Shown: positions 41,843 through 48,772 of the stretch, piece after piece | Position numbering within the stretch: position 1 is the first letter of the stretch | Layout: each line of letters starts with the position of its first letter | The notes under the pieces: generated by a model | The model's input: the letters and a program-made list of their open reading frames with translations, nothing else | What the model was told of the DNA's origin: nothing | Databases searched by the model: none | Made by a program: the position numbers and the translations under genes | DNA from: Lysobacter concretionis Ko07 = DSM 16239 | Lineage (GTDB): Bacteria > Pseudomonadota > Gammaproteobacteria > Xanthomonadales > Xanthomonadaceae | Direction: 5' to 3' | Length of the DNA stretch: 64,000 nucleotides | NCBI RefSeq assembly: GCF_000768345.1 | Contig: NZ_AVPS01000004.1 | Span: 186,001-250,000 of the forward strand

Positions 41843-41864
41843 CCAGGGGCCGGCTAGGAGCCAG
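41843..41864 (+). repeat. Right copy of the 22-bp ICE terminal direct repeat
   Basis: Direct repeat of 1078-1099 with two mismatches, located between the integrase start and the attR core. Confidence 0.65.
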
Positions 41865-41993
41865 GCGGAGGGGAACCGGGGCGGTTTGCATCGCGCACCG
41901 GGATATGATCGAAGGCATTGGCCTGGGGGAAAACCTGCTACAGCAAGCCTCATCCAAGCCCATCGGTAGCCCGGTGCGGATGCCATGCTCTGG

Positions 41994-42002
41994 CTTAAAA
42001 TC
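41994..42002 (+). other. attR core of the ICE
   Basis: CTTAAAATC, identical to the attL core, in the anticodon loop part of the host tRNA-Leu 3' half. The ICE bases just before it (GCTCTGG) do not continue the host anticodon stem. Confidence 0.8.
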
Positions 42003-42048
42003 CGTCAGCCGCAAGGCTATCCGGGTTCGATTCCCGGTCCGGGCACCA
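41994..42048 (+). pseudogene. 3' half of host tRNA-Leu(UAA)
   Basis: From the shared core onward: CCGT closing the anticodon stem, a variable arm (CAGCCGCAAGGCTA), the T arm CCGGG-TTCGATT-CCCGG, the acceptor strand TCCGGGC and ACCA. It completes the 5' half at 935-975. No D arm or acceptor 5' strand is present upstream, so it cannot be expressed as a tRNA here. Confidence 0.92.
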
Positions 42049-42228
42049 GCAATAGATCGGCGTCGCGACCGCCAATGCCGTTCGAACATGAGTGGCCCGG
42101 TCACGGGCGCGACGGGTCGACAAGCCCCGGTGTGGCGAGCACTCTGGTACACGGAGTCGATCGCGCCCTGCCGGGAAGGCAGTCGTGGATTTGCATCGAC
42201 ACCTGGCTCACGCACGCGGGGTTTCGAC

Positions 42229-43551
42229 ATGGCTTTGCGACTCGTCACTTTGCTGGTCCTGCTCACGATGTCGGGTGTCGCGGCGGGTGCGCCACCGTCC
42301 GCACCCCTCACTCCGGATCAAGCGATCACCCATGACGCCGCCGCGTTCGCCCGCTGCCTCGACCAGCTGCAGAAGCAGGCCGGGACTGCGGGCATAAGCG
42401 GTTCCGTCTTCGACCGGCATGTCCGCACGATTGTCCCGGACGTGTCGGTGTTGAAGCTGCTCGACAGCCAGCCCGAGTTCAGGACGCCGATATGGGATTA
42501 CCTGGCCGCGCTGGTGGACGCGGAGCGGGTGGAGGACGGGCGCGCCATGCTGCGACAGCACGCGGACACGCTGGCGCAGGTGGCGACGCAATACGGAGTC
42601 GATCCCGCCACGGTGGTGGCCGTGTGGGGCGTGGAAAGCGATTTCGGCCGGACGTTCGGCAGGCGGCCGTTGCTGAACTCGCTGACGACGCTGTCGTGCA
42701 TGGGCCGACGGCAGGGGTTCTTCCGTGGCGAGTTGCTGGCTGCGTTGCAGATCATCCAGGCCGGCGATGTAGCGGCGGACCAGCTGGTCGGTTCCTGGGC
42801 CGGTGCGTTCGGCCACACCCAGTTCATGCCATCGACCTATCGGCGCATCGCGGTGGATTTCGATGGCGATGGGCGGCGGGATCTCGTGGGCAGCGTGCCC
42901 GATGCGTTGGCATCAACGGCGAACTACCTCAAGCGTTCGGGCTGGCGTACCGGCGAGCCCTGGGGTTTCGAGGTGCGACTGCCGACGGGGTTCAACGCAG
43001 GAACGACGGGGCGGACGGCACGACGGCCGTTGTCCTACTGGGCCGGTCTTGGCATCACGCGGGTGGATGGCAGCGCGATTGCGCCGTCGGATGCGGCGAC
43101 CGCCTTGCTGCTGCCTGCCGGGCGGACGGGGCCGGCGTTCCTGGTGTTCAGGAATTTCGATGCGATCTATTCCTACAACGCGGCCGAGAGCTACGCGCTG
43201 GCGATTGCCCTGTTGTCGGACCGGTTGCGGGGGCAGGGTGGGCTGGTTGCCGCGTGGCCGACCAGTGATCCCGGCCTGTCGCGGCGCGAGCGGCGGCAGT
43301 TGCAAACGCTCCTGCTGCAGCGCGGGCACGCCATCGGCGAGGTGGACGGCATGATCGGTGCTGCCAGCCGGGCGGCGATCCAGGCAGAGCAGGTGCGCCT
43401 TGGCCTGCCGCCCGACGGACGGGCCGGTCAGGCGATCCTGCGGGCCCTGCAGTCCAGCCCGGCGGAAACCGGGGCGGCACAGCCGGACCCAGCGGCCACG
43501 TGCTCCAGGCCGGGCGACCCGTGTCCGTCCACAGGTATCCTCGTCCGCTGA
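42229..43551 (+). CDS. MltB-family lytic murein transglycosylase
   Basis: The start at 42229 opens a signal peptide (MALRLVTLLVLLTMSGVAAGAP). The 440-residue protein has an SLT_2/MltB catalytic domain (VVAVWGVESDFGRTFGRRPLLNSLTTLSC with the catalytic Glu, then GSWAGAFGHTQFMPSTYRRIAVDFDGDGRRDL) and a C-terminal peptidoglycan-binding domain (LQTLLLQRGHAIGEVDGMIGAASRAAIQAEQVRLGLPPDG). It cleaves peptidoglycan glycan strands in the periplasm. Host gene, just right of the ICE. Confidence 0.93.
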   Translation: MALRLVTLLVLLTMSGVAAGAPPSAPLTPDQAITHDAAAFARCLDQLQKQAGTAGISGSVFDRHVRTIVPDVSVLKLLDSQPEFRTPIWDYLAALVDAERVEDGRAMLRQHADTLAQVATQYGVDPATVVAVWGVESDFGRTFGRRPLLNSLTTLSCMGRRQGFFRGELLAALQIIQAGDVAADQLVGSWAGAFGHTQFMPSTYRRIAVDFDGDGRRDLVGSVPDALASTANYLKRSGWRTGEPWGFEVRLPTGFNAGTTGRTARRPLSYWAGLGITRVDGSAIAPSDAATALLLPAGRTGPAFLVFRNFDAIYSYNAAESYALAIALLSDRLRGQGGLVAAWPTSDPGLSRRERRQLQTLLLQRGHAIGEVDGMIGAASRAAIQAEQVRLGLPPDGRAGQAILRALQSSPAETGAAQPDPAATCSRPGDPCPSTGILVR

Positions 43552-43572
43552 GTCCATCCAGCGGATACCTCC

Positions 43573-45198
43573 ATGTCGCGTTATGCCCCTTACTTCCTCA
43601 GCCTCGCGCTGACCCTGCTGTCGGTGTTGCTGGCGGTGTTCGTGTCCCCGCAGTGGATCTGGGCAGTGGTGATATGCGGCAGCGTGGCGGTGCTGGGCAC
43701 CTGCGATCTATTGCAGCGTTCCAGCGCGTTGCGGCGCAACTACCCGGTGATCGCGCACTTCCGCTACGGACTGGAATCGATCGGGCCGGAAATGCGCCAG
43801 TACTTCATCCAGGCCGACACCGCCGAGGTGCCGTTCTCGCGGCTGCAGCGGGCACTGGTGTACCAGCGCGCAAAGTCGGTCAACGACACCCGCCCGTTCG
43901 GCACCATGCAGGACGTCTACGCCAACGATTACGAATGGATCAACCATTCGATGGCGCCCGCGCCGCACGGCAACCCGGACTTCCGCGTGCTGATCGGCGC
44001 GAAGACCGCGCAGCCGTACTCGGCCAGCGTGTTCAACATCTCGGCGATGAGCTTCGGTGCCTTGTCGGCCAATGCGATCCGCGCGCTCAACAAGGGTGCC
44101 AAGCTGGGCGGCTTCTATCACGACACCGGCGAGGGCTCGATCTCGCCGTATCACCGTGAGCACGGCGGCGACCTGGTGTGGGAGATCGGTTCGGGCTATT
44201 TCGGCTGCCGCGACGAGGCAGGGCGGTTCAACGCCGAGCGCTTTGCCGAAAACGCCCGCGACCCGCAGGTCAAGATGATCGAAATCAAGCTCTCGCAGGG
44301 CGCCAAGCCGGGGCATGGCGGGGTGCTGCCGGCGGCGAAGGTGAGTGCGGAAATTGCGGTCACCCGGGGCGTCACGGCTGGTGTGGATTGCGTGTCGCCG
44401 GCACAGCACAGCGCGTTCTCGACGCCGATTGAACTGCTCCAGTTCGTCGCCCGCCTGCGCGAGCTGTCCGGCGGCAAGCCGACCGGTTTCAAGCTGGCGA
44501 TCGGCCATCCGTGGGAGTGGTTCAGCATTGCCAAGGCGATGCAGGAAACCCGCCTGCTGCCGGACTTCATCGTCGTTGACGGCGCCGAGGGCGGAACCGG
44601 TGCGGCGCCGGCGGAATTCATGAACCATGTCGGCGTGCCGATGCACGAGGCGTTGATGCTGGTGCACAACACCCTGGTCGGACTGGAACTGCGTGACGAG
44701 ATCCGGATCGGCGGTGCGGGACGGATCATCAGCGCTTTCGACATCGTCCGCACCCTGGCGATGGGGGCGGACTGGTGCAATTCCGGCCGTGGTTTCATGT
44801 TCGCCGTCGGCTGCATCCAGGCCCAGAGCTGCCACACCGACCGCTGTCCGACCGGCGTGGCGACCCAGGACCCGGCGCGCTGGAAAGGGCTGGATGTCAC
44901 CGACAAGTCGATCCGCGTGCACGGCTTCCATCGCAACACGATGATCGCGTTGCGCGACCTGCTGTGTGCGGCGGGTTTGAGCAGCCCGGGCGAGGTCGGG
45001 CCGGAGCACATCCTGCGCCGGGTGTCGCCGATCGAGGTGCGCTCGCTGGCCGCGCTGTACCGGTTTCTCAAGCCCGGCCAGTTGCTGGCCGGCATTCCCG
45101 AACACGCGGTGTTCCAGAAGTATTGGGCCGCTGCGCGCAGCGACTCGTTTGCGGCACCCGCCCACGTGCAGTCGATGCAGGAAAGCAAGTCGTACTAG
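43573..45198 (+). CDS. FMN-binding glutamate synthase-like protein
   Basis: The 541-residue protein has an N-terminal membrane segment (about 8-55) and the central FMN-binding domain of glutamate synthase (SVFNISAMSFGALSANAIRALNKGAKLGGFYHDTGEGSISPYH, VKMIEIKLSQGAKPGHGGVLPAAKVS, FIVVDGAEGGTGAAPAEFMNHVGVPMHEAL). Cysteines for an Fe-S cluster are in GCIQAQSCHTDRCPTGVATQ. The glutaminase and GXGXG domains of GltB are absent, so it is a separate oxidoreductase of uncertain substrate. Chromosomal, 21 bases after the transglycosylase gene. Confidence 0.92.
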   Translation: MSRYAPYFLSLALTLLSVLLAVFVSPQWIWAVVICGSVAVLGTCDLLQRSSALRRNYPVIAHFRYGLESIGPEMRQYFIQADTAEVPFSRLQRALVYQRAKSVNDTRPFGTMQDVYANDYEWINHSMAPAPHGNPDFRVLIGAKTAQPYSASVFNISAMSFGALSANAIRALNKGAKLGGFYHDTGEGSISPYHREHGGDLVWEIGSGYFGCRDEAGRFNAERFAENARDPQVKMIEIKLSQGAKPGHGGVLPAAKVSAEIAVTRGVTAGVDCVSPAQHSAFSTPIELLQFVARLRELSGGKPTGFKLAIGHPWEWFSIAKAMQETRLLPDFIVVDGAEGGTGAAPAEFMNHVGVPMHEALMLVHNTLVGLELRDEIRIGGAGRIISAFDIVRTLAMGADWCNSGRGFMFAVGCIQAQSCHTDRCPTGVATQDPARWKGLDVTDKSIRVHGFHRNTMIALRDLLCAAGLSSPGEVGPEHILRRVSPIEVRSLAALYRFLKPGQLLAGIPEHAVFQKYWAAARSDSFAAPAHVQSMQESKSY

Positions 45199-45253
45199 CG
45201 ATGCGCAACGCAGGCTGAGGCGGGAGGCGGGCGGCCCGGTCCAGATGGGCAGC

Positions 45254-45604
45254 TCAGAGCAGTTCGAGCACCCGCTCGGGTGGCCGGCCGATCACGGCCC
45301 GTCCGCCATGGACGAAGACTGGCCGCTCGATCAGGCGCGGATGGGAGGCCATCGCCCCGATCAGCTCCGCATCCGATTTGTCCGGATCGGCCAAGCCGAG
45401 TTCGGCGTATTCGGTCTCGCCGGTACGCAGCAGCTCCCGCGCCGGCACGCCGAGCATCCGCAGCAGTTCCTGCAGCTCATCCACGGTGGGAGGCGTGTCC
45501 AGATAGTGGATGACCTGCGGGTTGATGCCGTTTTGTTGCAGCAGTTCCAGTGTCCCGCGTGACTTGGAGCAGCGCGGGTTGTGGTACAGCCGGGTGTCGT
45601 TCAT
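45254..45604 (-). CDS. arsC: Arsenate reductase, glutaredoxin-dependent type
   Basis: The start at 45604 (MNDTRLYHNPRCSKSRGTLELLQQ) gives 116 residues, the family length. The catalytic cysteine is in NPRCSKSR, and RPVFVHGGRAVIGRPPERVLELL is the typical C-terminal segment. It reduces arsenate to arsenite. No other ars genes are near, so a different reductase role of the ArsC/YffB group is possible. Confidence 0.9.
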   Translation of the reverse strand: MNDTRLYHNPRCSKSRGTLELLQQNGINPQVIHYLDTPPTVDELQELLRMLGVPARELLRTGETEYAELGLADPDKSDAELIGAMASHPRLIERPVFVHGGRAVIGRPPERVLELL

Positions 45605-45733
45605 GGGAAGGCTCCAGTGCCGGTGGATCGGGCACCTATCGTAGCCGCCGCCATCCGGCGCGACGACGCGAGGACACGAGGGCCGAAGCCTGCCTGCTCC
45701 CCCGATTTGCGCCCACAACAAACGCCCACAACA

Positions 45734-45762
45734 AAAAAGCCACCCGGTGAAGGTGGCTTTTT
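45734..45762. terminator. Bidirectional terminator left of element 2
   Basis: AAAAAGCCACC/GGTGGCTTTTT (45734-45744/45752-45762), with T tracts on both strands, between arsC and the att site. Confidence 0.8.
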
Positions 45763-45801
45763 CGTGATTGTCCTGGTGGGCGGTAGTGGGATCGAACAAC
45801 T

Positions 45802-45821
45802 GACCCTTGCCGTGTGAAGGC
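45802..45821. other. attL core of element 2
   Basis: GACCCTTGCCGTGTGAAGGC, identical to 54511-54530 within tRNA-Val(CAC). The preceding bases 45777-45801 resemble the tRNA T arm and acceptor but are diverged, as expected of a displaced or drifted 3' end. Confidence 0.85.
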
Positions 45822-45880
45822 GTATTTTAACCCTTTGGTATCAGCGAGTTGCAATGTAAGTCATTGATAAATAAGGCCGC

Positions 45881-45900
45881 GACATTTCGCGACATTTCGC
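45881..45900 (+). repeat. Tandem 10-mer GACATTTCGC before the satellite integrase
   Basis: Two adjacent copies of GACATTTCGC, followed by GG. Likely regulator or integrase-binding site, 43 bases before the integrase start. Confidence 0.55.
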
Positions 45901-45911
45901 GGTATCCTTCG

Positions 45912-45936
45912 GCCTGCTGTTACGGTGCAGTTACGG
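45912..45936 (+). repeat. Left arm repeat of the satellite
   Basis: GCCTGCTGTTAC plus GGTGCAGTTACGG; the right copy is at 54391-54415 (two mismatches). The left copy overlaps the integrase ribosome-binding region, so bound integrase could regulate its own gene. Confidence 0.65.
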
Positions 45937-45943
45937 AGTGATT

Positions 45944-47179
45944 ATGAAGGTCTCGCGCAAGTTGTCACCGGCTGTTGTCGAGGGTGCAAAACCCGAGGGC
46001 GACCCCTACCGGGTTTGGGACACGCAGGTTCCGCAATTGTTCCTGCGCGTGCAGCCGTCCGGCGTCAAGTCGTTCAACGTCCAATGGTCGCGGACTAGCT
46101 CGCGCTCGCTTGGCAAGTGGCCGGGCGTCACCGTCGAGGCGGCGAGAAAAAAAGCGCGGGATGGGCTGGTCGAGACCGATAAACACGGCGCGCCGCTGGC
46201 CGTGATTCAGGCGAGCAAGCCGGTAGCCGACAAGCCGCTGACCCTGCGCGAGTTCGTCGAGGGCGACTATCAGGAATGGGTAAAGCACGAGCTGAAGCGG
46301 GGCACGGAAGCTGTTAACCGCATCCTGTCCGTGTTCGCCAAGCTGGCGGCTACCCCGTTGCCGGATATCGACCAAAAGGCCGTGGAGAGCATCATCACCG
46401 CGCGCCGTCGCAAGGGAGTGACCACGGCGACCACCAACCGCGACCTAGCTGGGATCAAAGCCGCGCTCGCCAAGGCCGTGGAATGGAAGCTGCTGAAGGT
46501 GCACCCGCTGACCGGCGTCAAGCCTTCCAGGGTCACGACCGGCAACGTGGTGCGCTACCTGACGACCGATGAAGCCAAGGCGCTACGCGAGGCGCTGGCG
46601 GCCCGTGAGGCCACCCGTAGGGCCAGCCGTGAGCGGCACAACGCATGGCACGAAGCGCGAGGCACTGCCGGGCATCCGCTGTGGCCGGACGACGGCTTCA
46701 CGGATCACTTAGCGCCGATGGTGTTGCTCGCCATGAACACCGGCTTGCGGCGTGGCGAGTTGTTCGGTCTGGAGTGGAAGACGGTCAACCTTGCGGCCAA
46801 TATGCTGACCGTCACGGCGGCATCGGCGAAGTCTGAAAAGACCCGCCACGTGCCCCTGAACATCGAGGCTTCCGATGTGCTGACCCGATGGAAGAAGCAG
46901 AGCGACGGCACCGGGCTGGTGTTCCCGAGCGAGGGCGGCGCGCGTATGGGCAGCATCAAGAAATCATGGGCCGGCCTGACCACCGACGCCAAGTTGATCG
47001 ACTTCCGGTTCCACGATCTACGCCACGACTTCGCATCGAAGCTGGTCATGGGCGGCGTGGACCTAAACACCGTGCGCGAGTTGCTAGGCCACTCCGACAT
47101 CAAGATGACGCTGCGTTACGCCCACCTCGCGCCTGACCACCTGGCGGCTGCTGTGGCTAAGCTGGGGGCGATGCAATGA
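45944..47179 (+). CDS. int: Tyrosine recombinase of the satellite
   Basis: The ATG at 45944 is preferred (GGAG six to nine bases upstream) to a GTG six bases earlier. The 411 residues have an arm-binding N-terminus (QLFLRVQPSGVKSFNVQWSRTSSRSLGKWPGVTVEAARKKARD), a SAM-like core-binding domain and the catalytic Arg in LAMNTGLRRGELFGLEW, the FHDLRHDFASKL box, LLGHSDIKMTLRYAHLAP with the nucleophilic Tyr. It should recombine att sites in tRNA-Val(CAC). Confidence 0.95.
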   Translation: MKVSRKLSPAVVEGAKPEGDPYRVWDTQVPQLFLRVQPSGVKSFNVQWSRTSSRSLGKWPGVTVEAARKKARDGLVETDKHGAPLAVIQASKPVADKPLTLREFVEGDYQEWVKHELKRGTEAVNRILSVFAKLAATPLPDIDQKAVESIITARRRKGVTTATTNRDLAGIKAALAKAVEWKLLKVHPLTGVKPSRVTTGNVVRYLTTDEAKALREALAAREATRRASRERHNAWHEARGTAGHPLWPDDGFTDHLAPMVLLAMNTGLRRGELFGLEWKTVNLAANMLTVTAASAKSEKTRHVPLNIEASDVLTRWKKQSDGTGLVFPSEGGARMGSIKKSWAGLTTDAKLIDFRFHDLRHDFASKLVMGGVDLNTVRELLGHSDIKMTLRYAHLAPDHLAAAVAKLGAMQ

Positions 47180-47682
47180 GCGGCCTGCCTAAATGGACTC
47201 ACATCGCGCAGGACTTCGCAGACTTTAGCGAGTGCGACGACCCCGAGCAGGTCACATTCGATACTTGGGGAGACGCTGAATTCGGCTTTCAAGTTGCAGC
47301 TTTCGACGTGTGGTTGACTGGCCTTTACGAATGCAGCGCACGAGATGAGCTATTGCGGCATCGGGCGCAGGCGTTCGCTGCCTTCCGGGCCAATGAACGA
47401 GAAACGGCCGGTCTACTGTTTCAGCTTATGCGAGCGCGTCAAAAGATGGTTCAAGCCAAACCCCTCGCGATGGCTGGGCAGAAACAAAAGCACGGAGGCC
47501 GCAAAGGCGCGAAGGCGAGCAAGCAGGCGCGGCGTGGCCCTGAATCCAAGCGGGCCGCGATCCTTGCCGCGCTGAGTGCCTACGCCGGCCCGGATTCCGC
47601 CAAGGTCGCAACCGTCGCACGCAAGACCGGCGCGACCCCGCGCTATGTCCGCCGGGTGCAGGGAGAAAACAAGGAACCGTAG
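47176..47682 (+). CDS. Hypothetical protein with basic C-terminal HTH-like region
   Basis: A 168-residue protein coupled to the integrase by ATGA. The first 100 residues are acidic and helical (FDVWLTGLYECSARDELLRHRAQAFAAFRANERETAGLLFQLMRARQKM). A basic linker (GGRKGAKASKQARRG) leads to a small helical domain (RAAILAALSAYAGPDSAKVATVARKTGATPRYVRRVQ) that looks like a helix-turn-helix. I do not recognise a family. Confidence 0.75.
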   Translation: MSGLPKWTHIAQDFADFSECDDPEQVTFDTWGDAEFGFQVAAFDVWLTGLYECSARDELLRHRAQAFAAFRANERETAGLLFQLMRARQKMVQAKPLAMAGQKQKHGGRKGAKASKQARRGPESKRAAILAALSAYAGPDSAKVATVARKTGATPRYVRRVQGENKEP

Positions 47683-47757
47683 CTCCTACAGTTCCGCGCA
47701 GCGTTCCTAGTCTGCCCCCAGTCGCGACCCCCTCGCGACGTAACAAGGGGCAAAAAA

Positions 47758-48000
47758 TTGAAGAAGATTCAACCGTTCAAACTGGGACTGGCGCAGATTG
47801 CCGAGGCAACTGGCGAATCCCTCCCGCTGATCCACGACGCCATCAAGGCCGGCCACCTGGACACGTTCCTTGTCGGCCGTCGCCGCTTCGCCAAGCCCGA
47901 AGCCGTGCAGGCATGGGTGGACTTCCTGCAAAAGCAGAGCAACGCCGGCCGGCCGGTTTCGTACCGGGCGCGGGACGTGGAGCGGAGGGCCGTGGTATGA
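47758..48000 (+). CDS. Small excisionase/Cox-like DNA-binding protein
   Basis: An 80-residue protein with TTG start and AAGGGG nine bases upstream. LGLAQIAEATGESLPLIHDAIKAGHLDTFLVGRRRFAKPEAVQAWVDFLQKQ has the winged-helix pattern of AlpA/Xis proteins. Likely directionality factor or early regulator of the satellite. Confidence 0.75.
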   Translation: MKKIQPFKLGLAQIAEATGESLPLIHDAIKAGHLDTFLVGRRRFAKPEAVQAWVDFLQKQSNAGRPVSYRARDVERRAVV

Positions 48001-48221
48001 CCGCCCCCGAGATTGCCGCCCTGCGCGCCATCTATGGCCGCCCCAGCGCCGACCGCATCGCGGAGTTGATCGACGCCACCGACGCGCTAGCCGCTGCCCT
48101 GCAAACGCTACGCACGAACCCCACGCGGGATGGTGCCGATCGGATCGCCAATCAGTTGCACGGCATGCACCGCAGCGCCAGCCAACTGGTGGCCGTCCTG
48201 GCGCAGGAGGTGGCGGAATGA
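47997..48221 (+). CDS. Small helical protein of unknown function
   Basis: A 74-residue protein, coupled by ATGA overlaps to both neighbours. It is almost wholly helical (MTAPEIAALRAIYGRPSADRIAELIDATDALAAALQTLRTNPTRDGADRIANQLHGMHRSASQLVAVLAQEVAE). The pattern is somewhat like an HPt helical bundle, but this is only an impression. Confidence 0.6.
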   Translation: MTAPEIAALRAIYGRPSADRIAELIDATDALAAALQTLRTNPTRDGADRIANQLHGMHRSASQLVAVLAQEVAE

Positions 48222-48772
48222 CTGCCGTCAAATACCCCCGCGTCCTGGCGATCCACGAGGCCGGCCACGCGGTGGTGGGCGTCATCCAAGGCCAGTGGAT
48301 CGACGGCGTACACATGCGCACCAAACAGGAAGTGCGGACGGGCGACAAGATCATCACCGAGCGCGGCGTGGCGGTACATGCGCAGGGGCTGGTCGAGGGC
48401 AGTTCGATGGTGCACCCGGCCAGCGTCAAGGAATGTTTGGCTCAGGGCATCGTGGTGCCGGTTCGCCGGGACTCCGCCTTGATCGACATGATCGGTCTGG
48501 CGGCCGGCGTCATTGCCGAAGCGAGGCATTCGCGGCGCAGTGCGATGGAGATCGCGTTGTTTGGTGGCGGCAGCGGGGATCACGAAGCGATGCGTGCACG
48601 CGCTGAACTGCTACCCGATCCACGCGAAGCCGAGGGCGAGGCTTGGGCTACCGCCAAGCAGTTGGTGCGCAAGCATTGGCGGGCCGTCGAGGCATTGGCT
48701 GACGTGCTTCAGCGCAAGCGCTACACACCCGGCGAGCAGGTACACGCGATCGTCATGGCGGTGGCCCAATGA
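48218..48772 (+). CDS. HEAGH peptidase-like protein (M41/FtsH peptidase type)
   Basis: The 184-residue protein has a zinc-protease motif HEAGHAVV at residues 13-20 (H13, E14, H17) like the peptidase domain of FtsH, followed by glycine-rich GLAAGVIAEARHSRRSAMEIALFGGGSGDHEAMRARAEL, which resembles the M41 region with the third zinc-binding aspartate. There is no AAA or membrane domain. It could process a phage or satellite protein; target unknown. Coupled to the primase gene by ATGA. Confidence 0.75.
   Translation: MTAVKYPRVLAIHEAGHAVVGVIQGQWIDGVHMRTKQEVRTGDKIITERGVAVHAQGLVEGSSMVHPASVKECLAQGIVVPVRRDSALIDMIGLAAGVIAEARHSRRSAMEIALFGGGSGDHEAMRARAELLPDPREAEGEAWATAKQLVRKHWRAVEALADVLQRKRYTPGEQVHAIVMAVAQ

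Larger units (their letters stand above)
967..42002. mobile_element. Tn4371-type integrative conjugative element inserted in the tRNA-Leu(UAA) anticodon loop
   Basis: The ends are two copies of CTTAAAATC (967-975 and 41994-42002) within the two halves of a host tRNA-Leu. The interior holds an integrase 177 bases from the right end, the backbone order radC, DUF932, parB, DUF736, DUF2285, repA, parA, traF, relaxase, traG, trbBCDEJKLFGI, and cargo (efflux pump, SIR2-HerA, toxin-antitoxin). The gene order is that of the Tn4371 ICE family. The integrase position and the tRNA anticodon-loop target are, to my knowledge, not the usual Tn4371 arrangement. All transfer genes appear intact, so the element may still be mobile. 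Confidence 0.9.
45605..45943. other. Non-coding junction region with attL of element 2
   Basis: Holds, in order, a bidirectional terminator (45734-45762), a degenerate copy of the tRNA-Val 3' end with the 20-base att core (45777-45821), tandem 10-mers (45881-45900) and the left copy of the element's end repeat (45912-45936). Confidence 0.75.

Noticed and set aside
41953-41993. Possible replacement 5' half of tRNA-Leu at the right ICE end
   Set aside because: GCCCGGTGCGGATGCC begins like a tRNA but no D arm (GGTAGA) or paired anticodon stem follows, so the right end does not restore the tRNA.
45777-45821. A second tRNA-Val gene at the left end of the satellite
   Set aside because: Only the 3' portion is present and its T arm no longer pairs fully; it is the displaced or drifted att copy.
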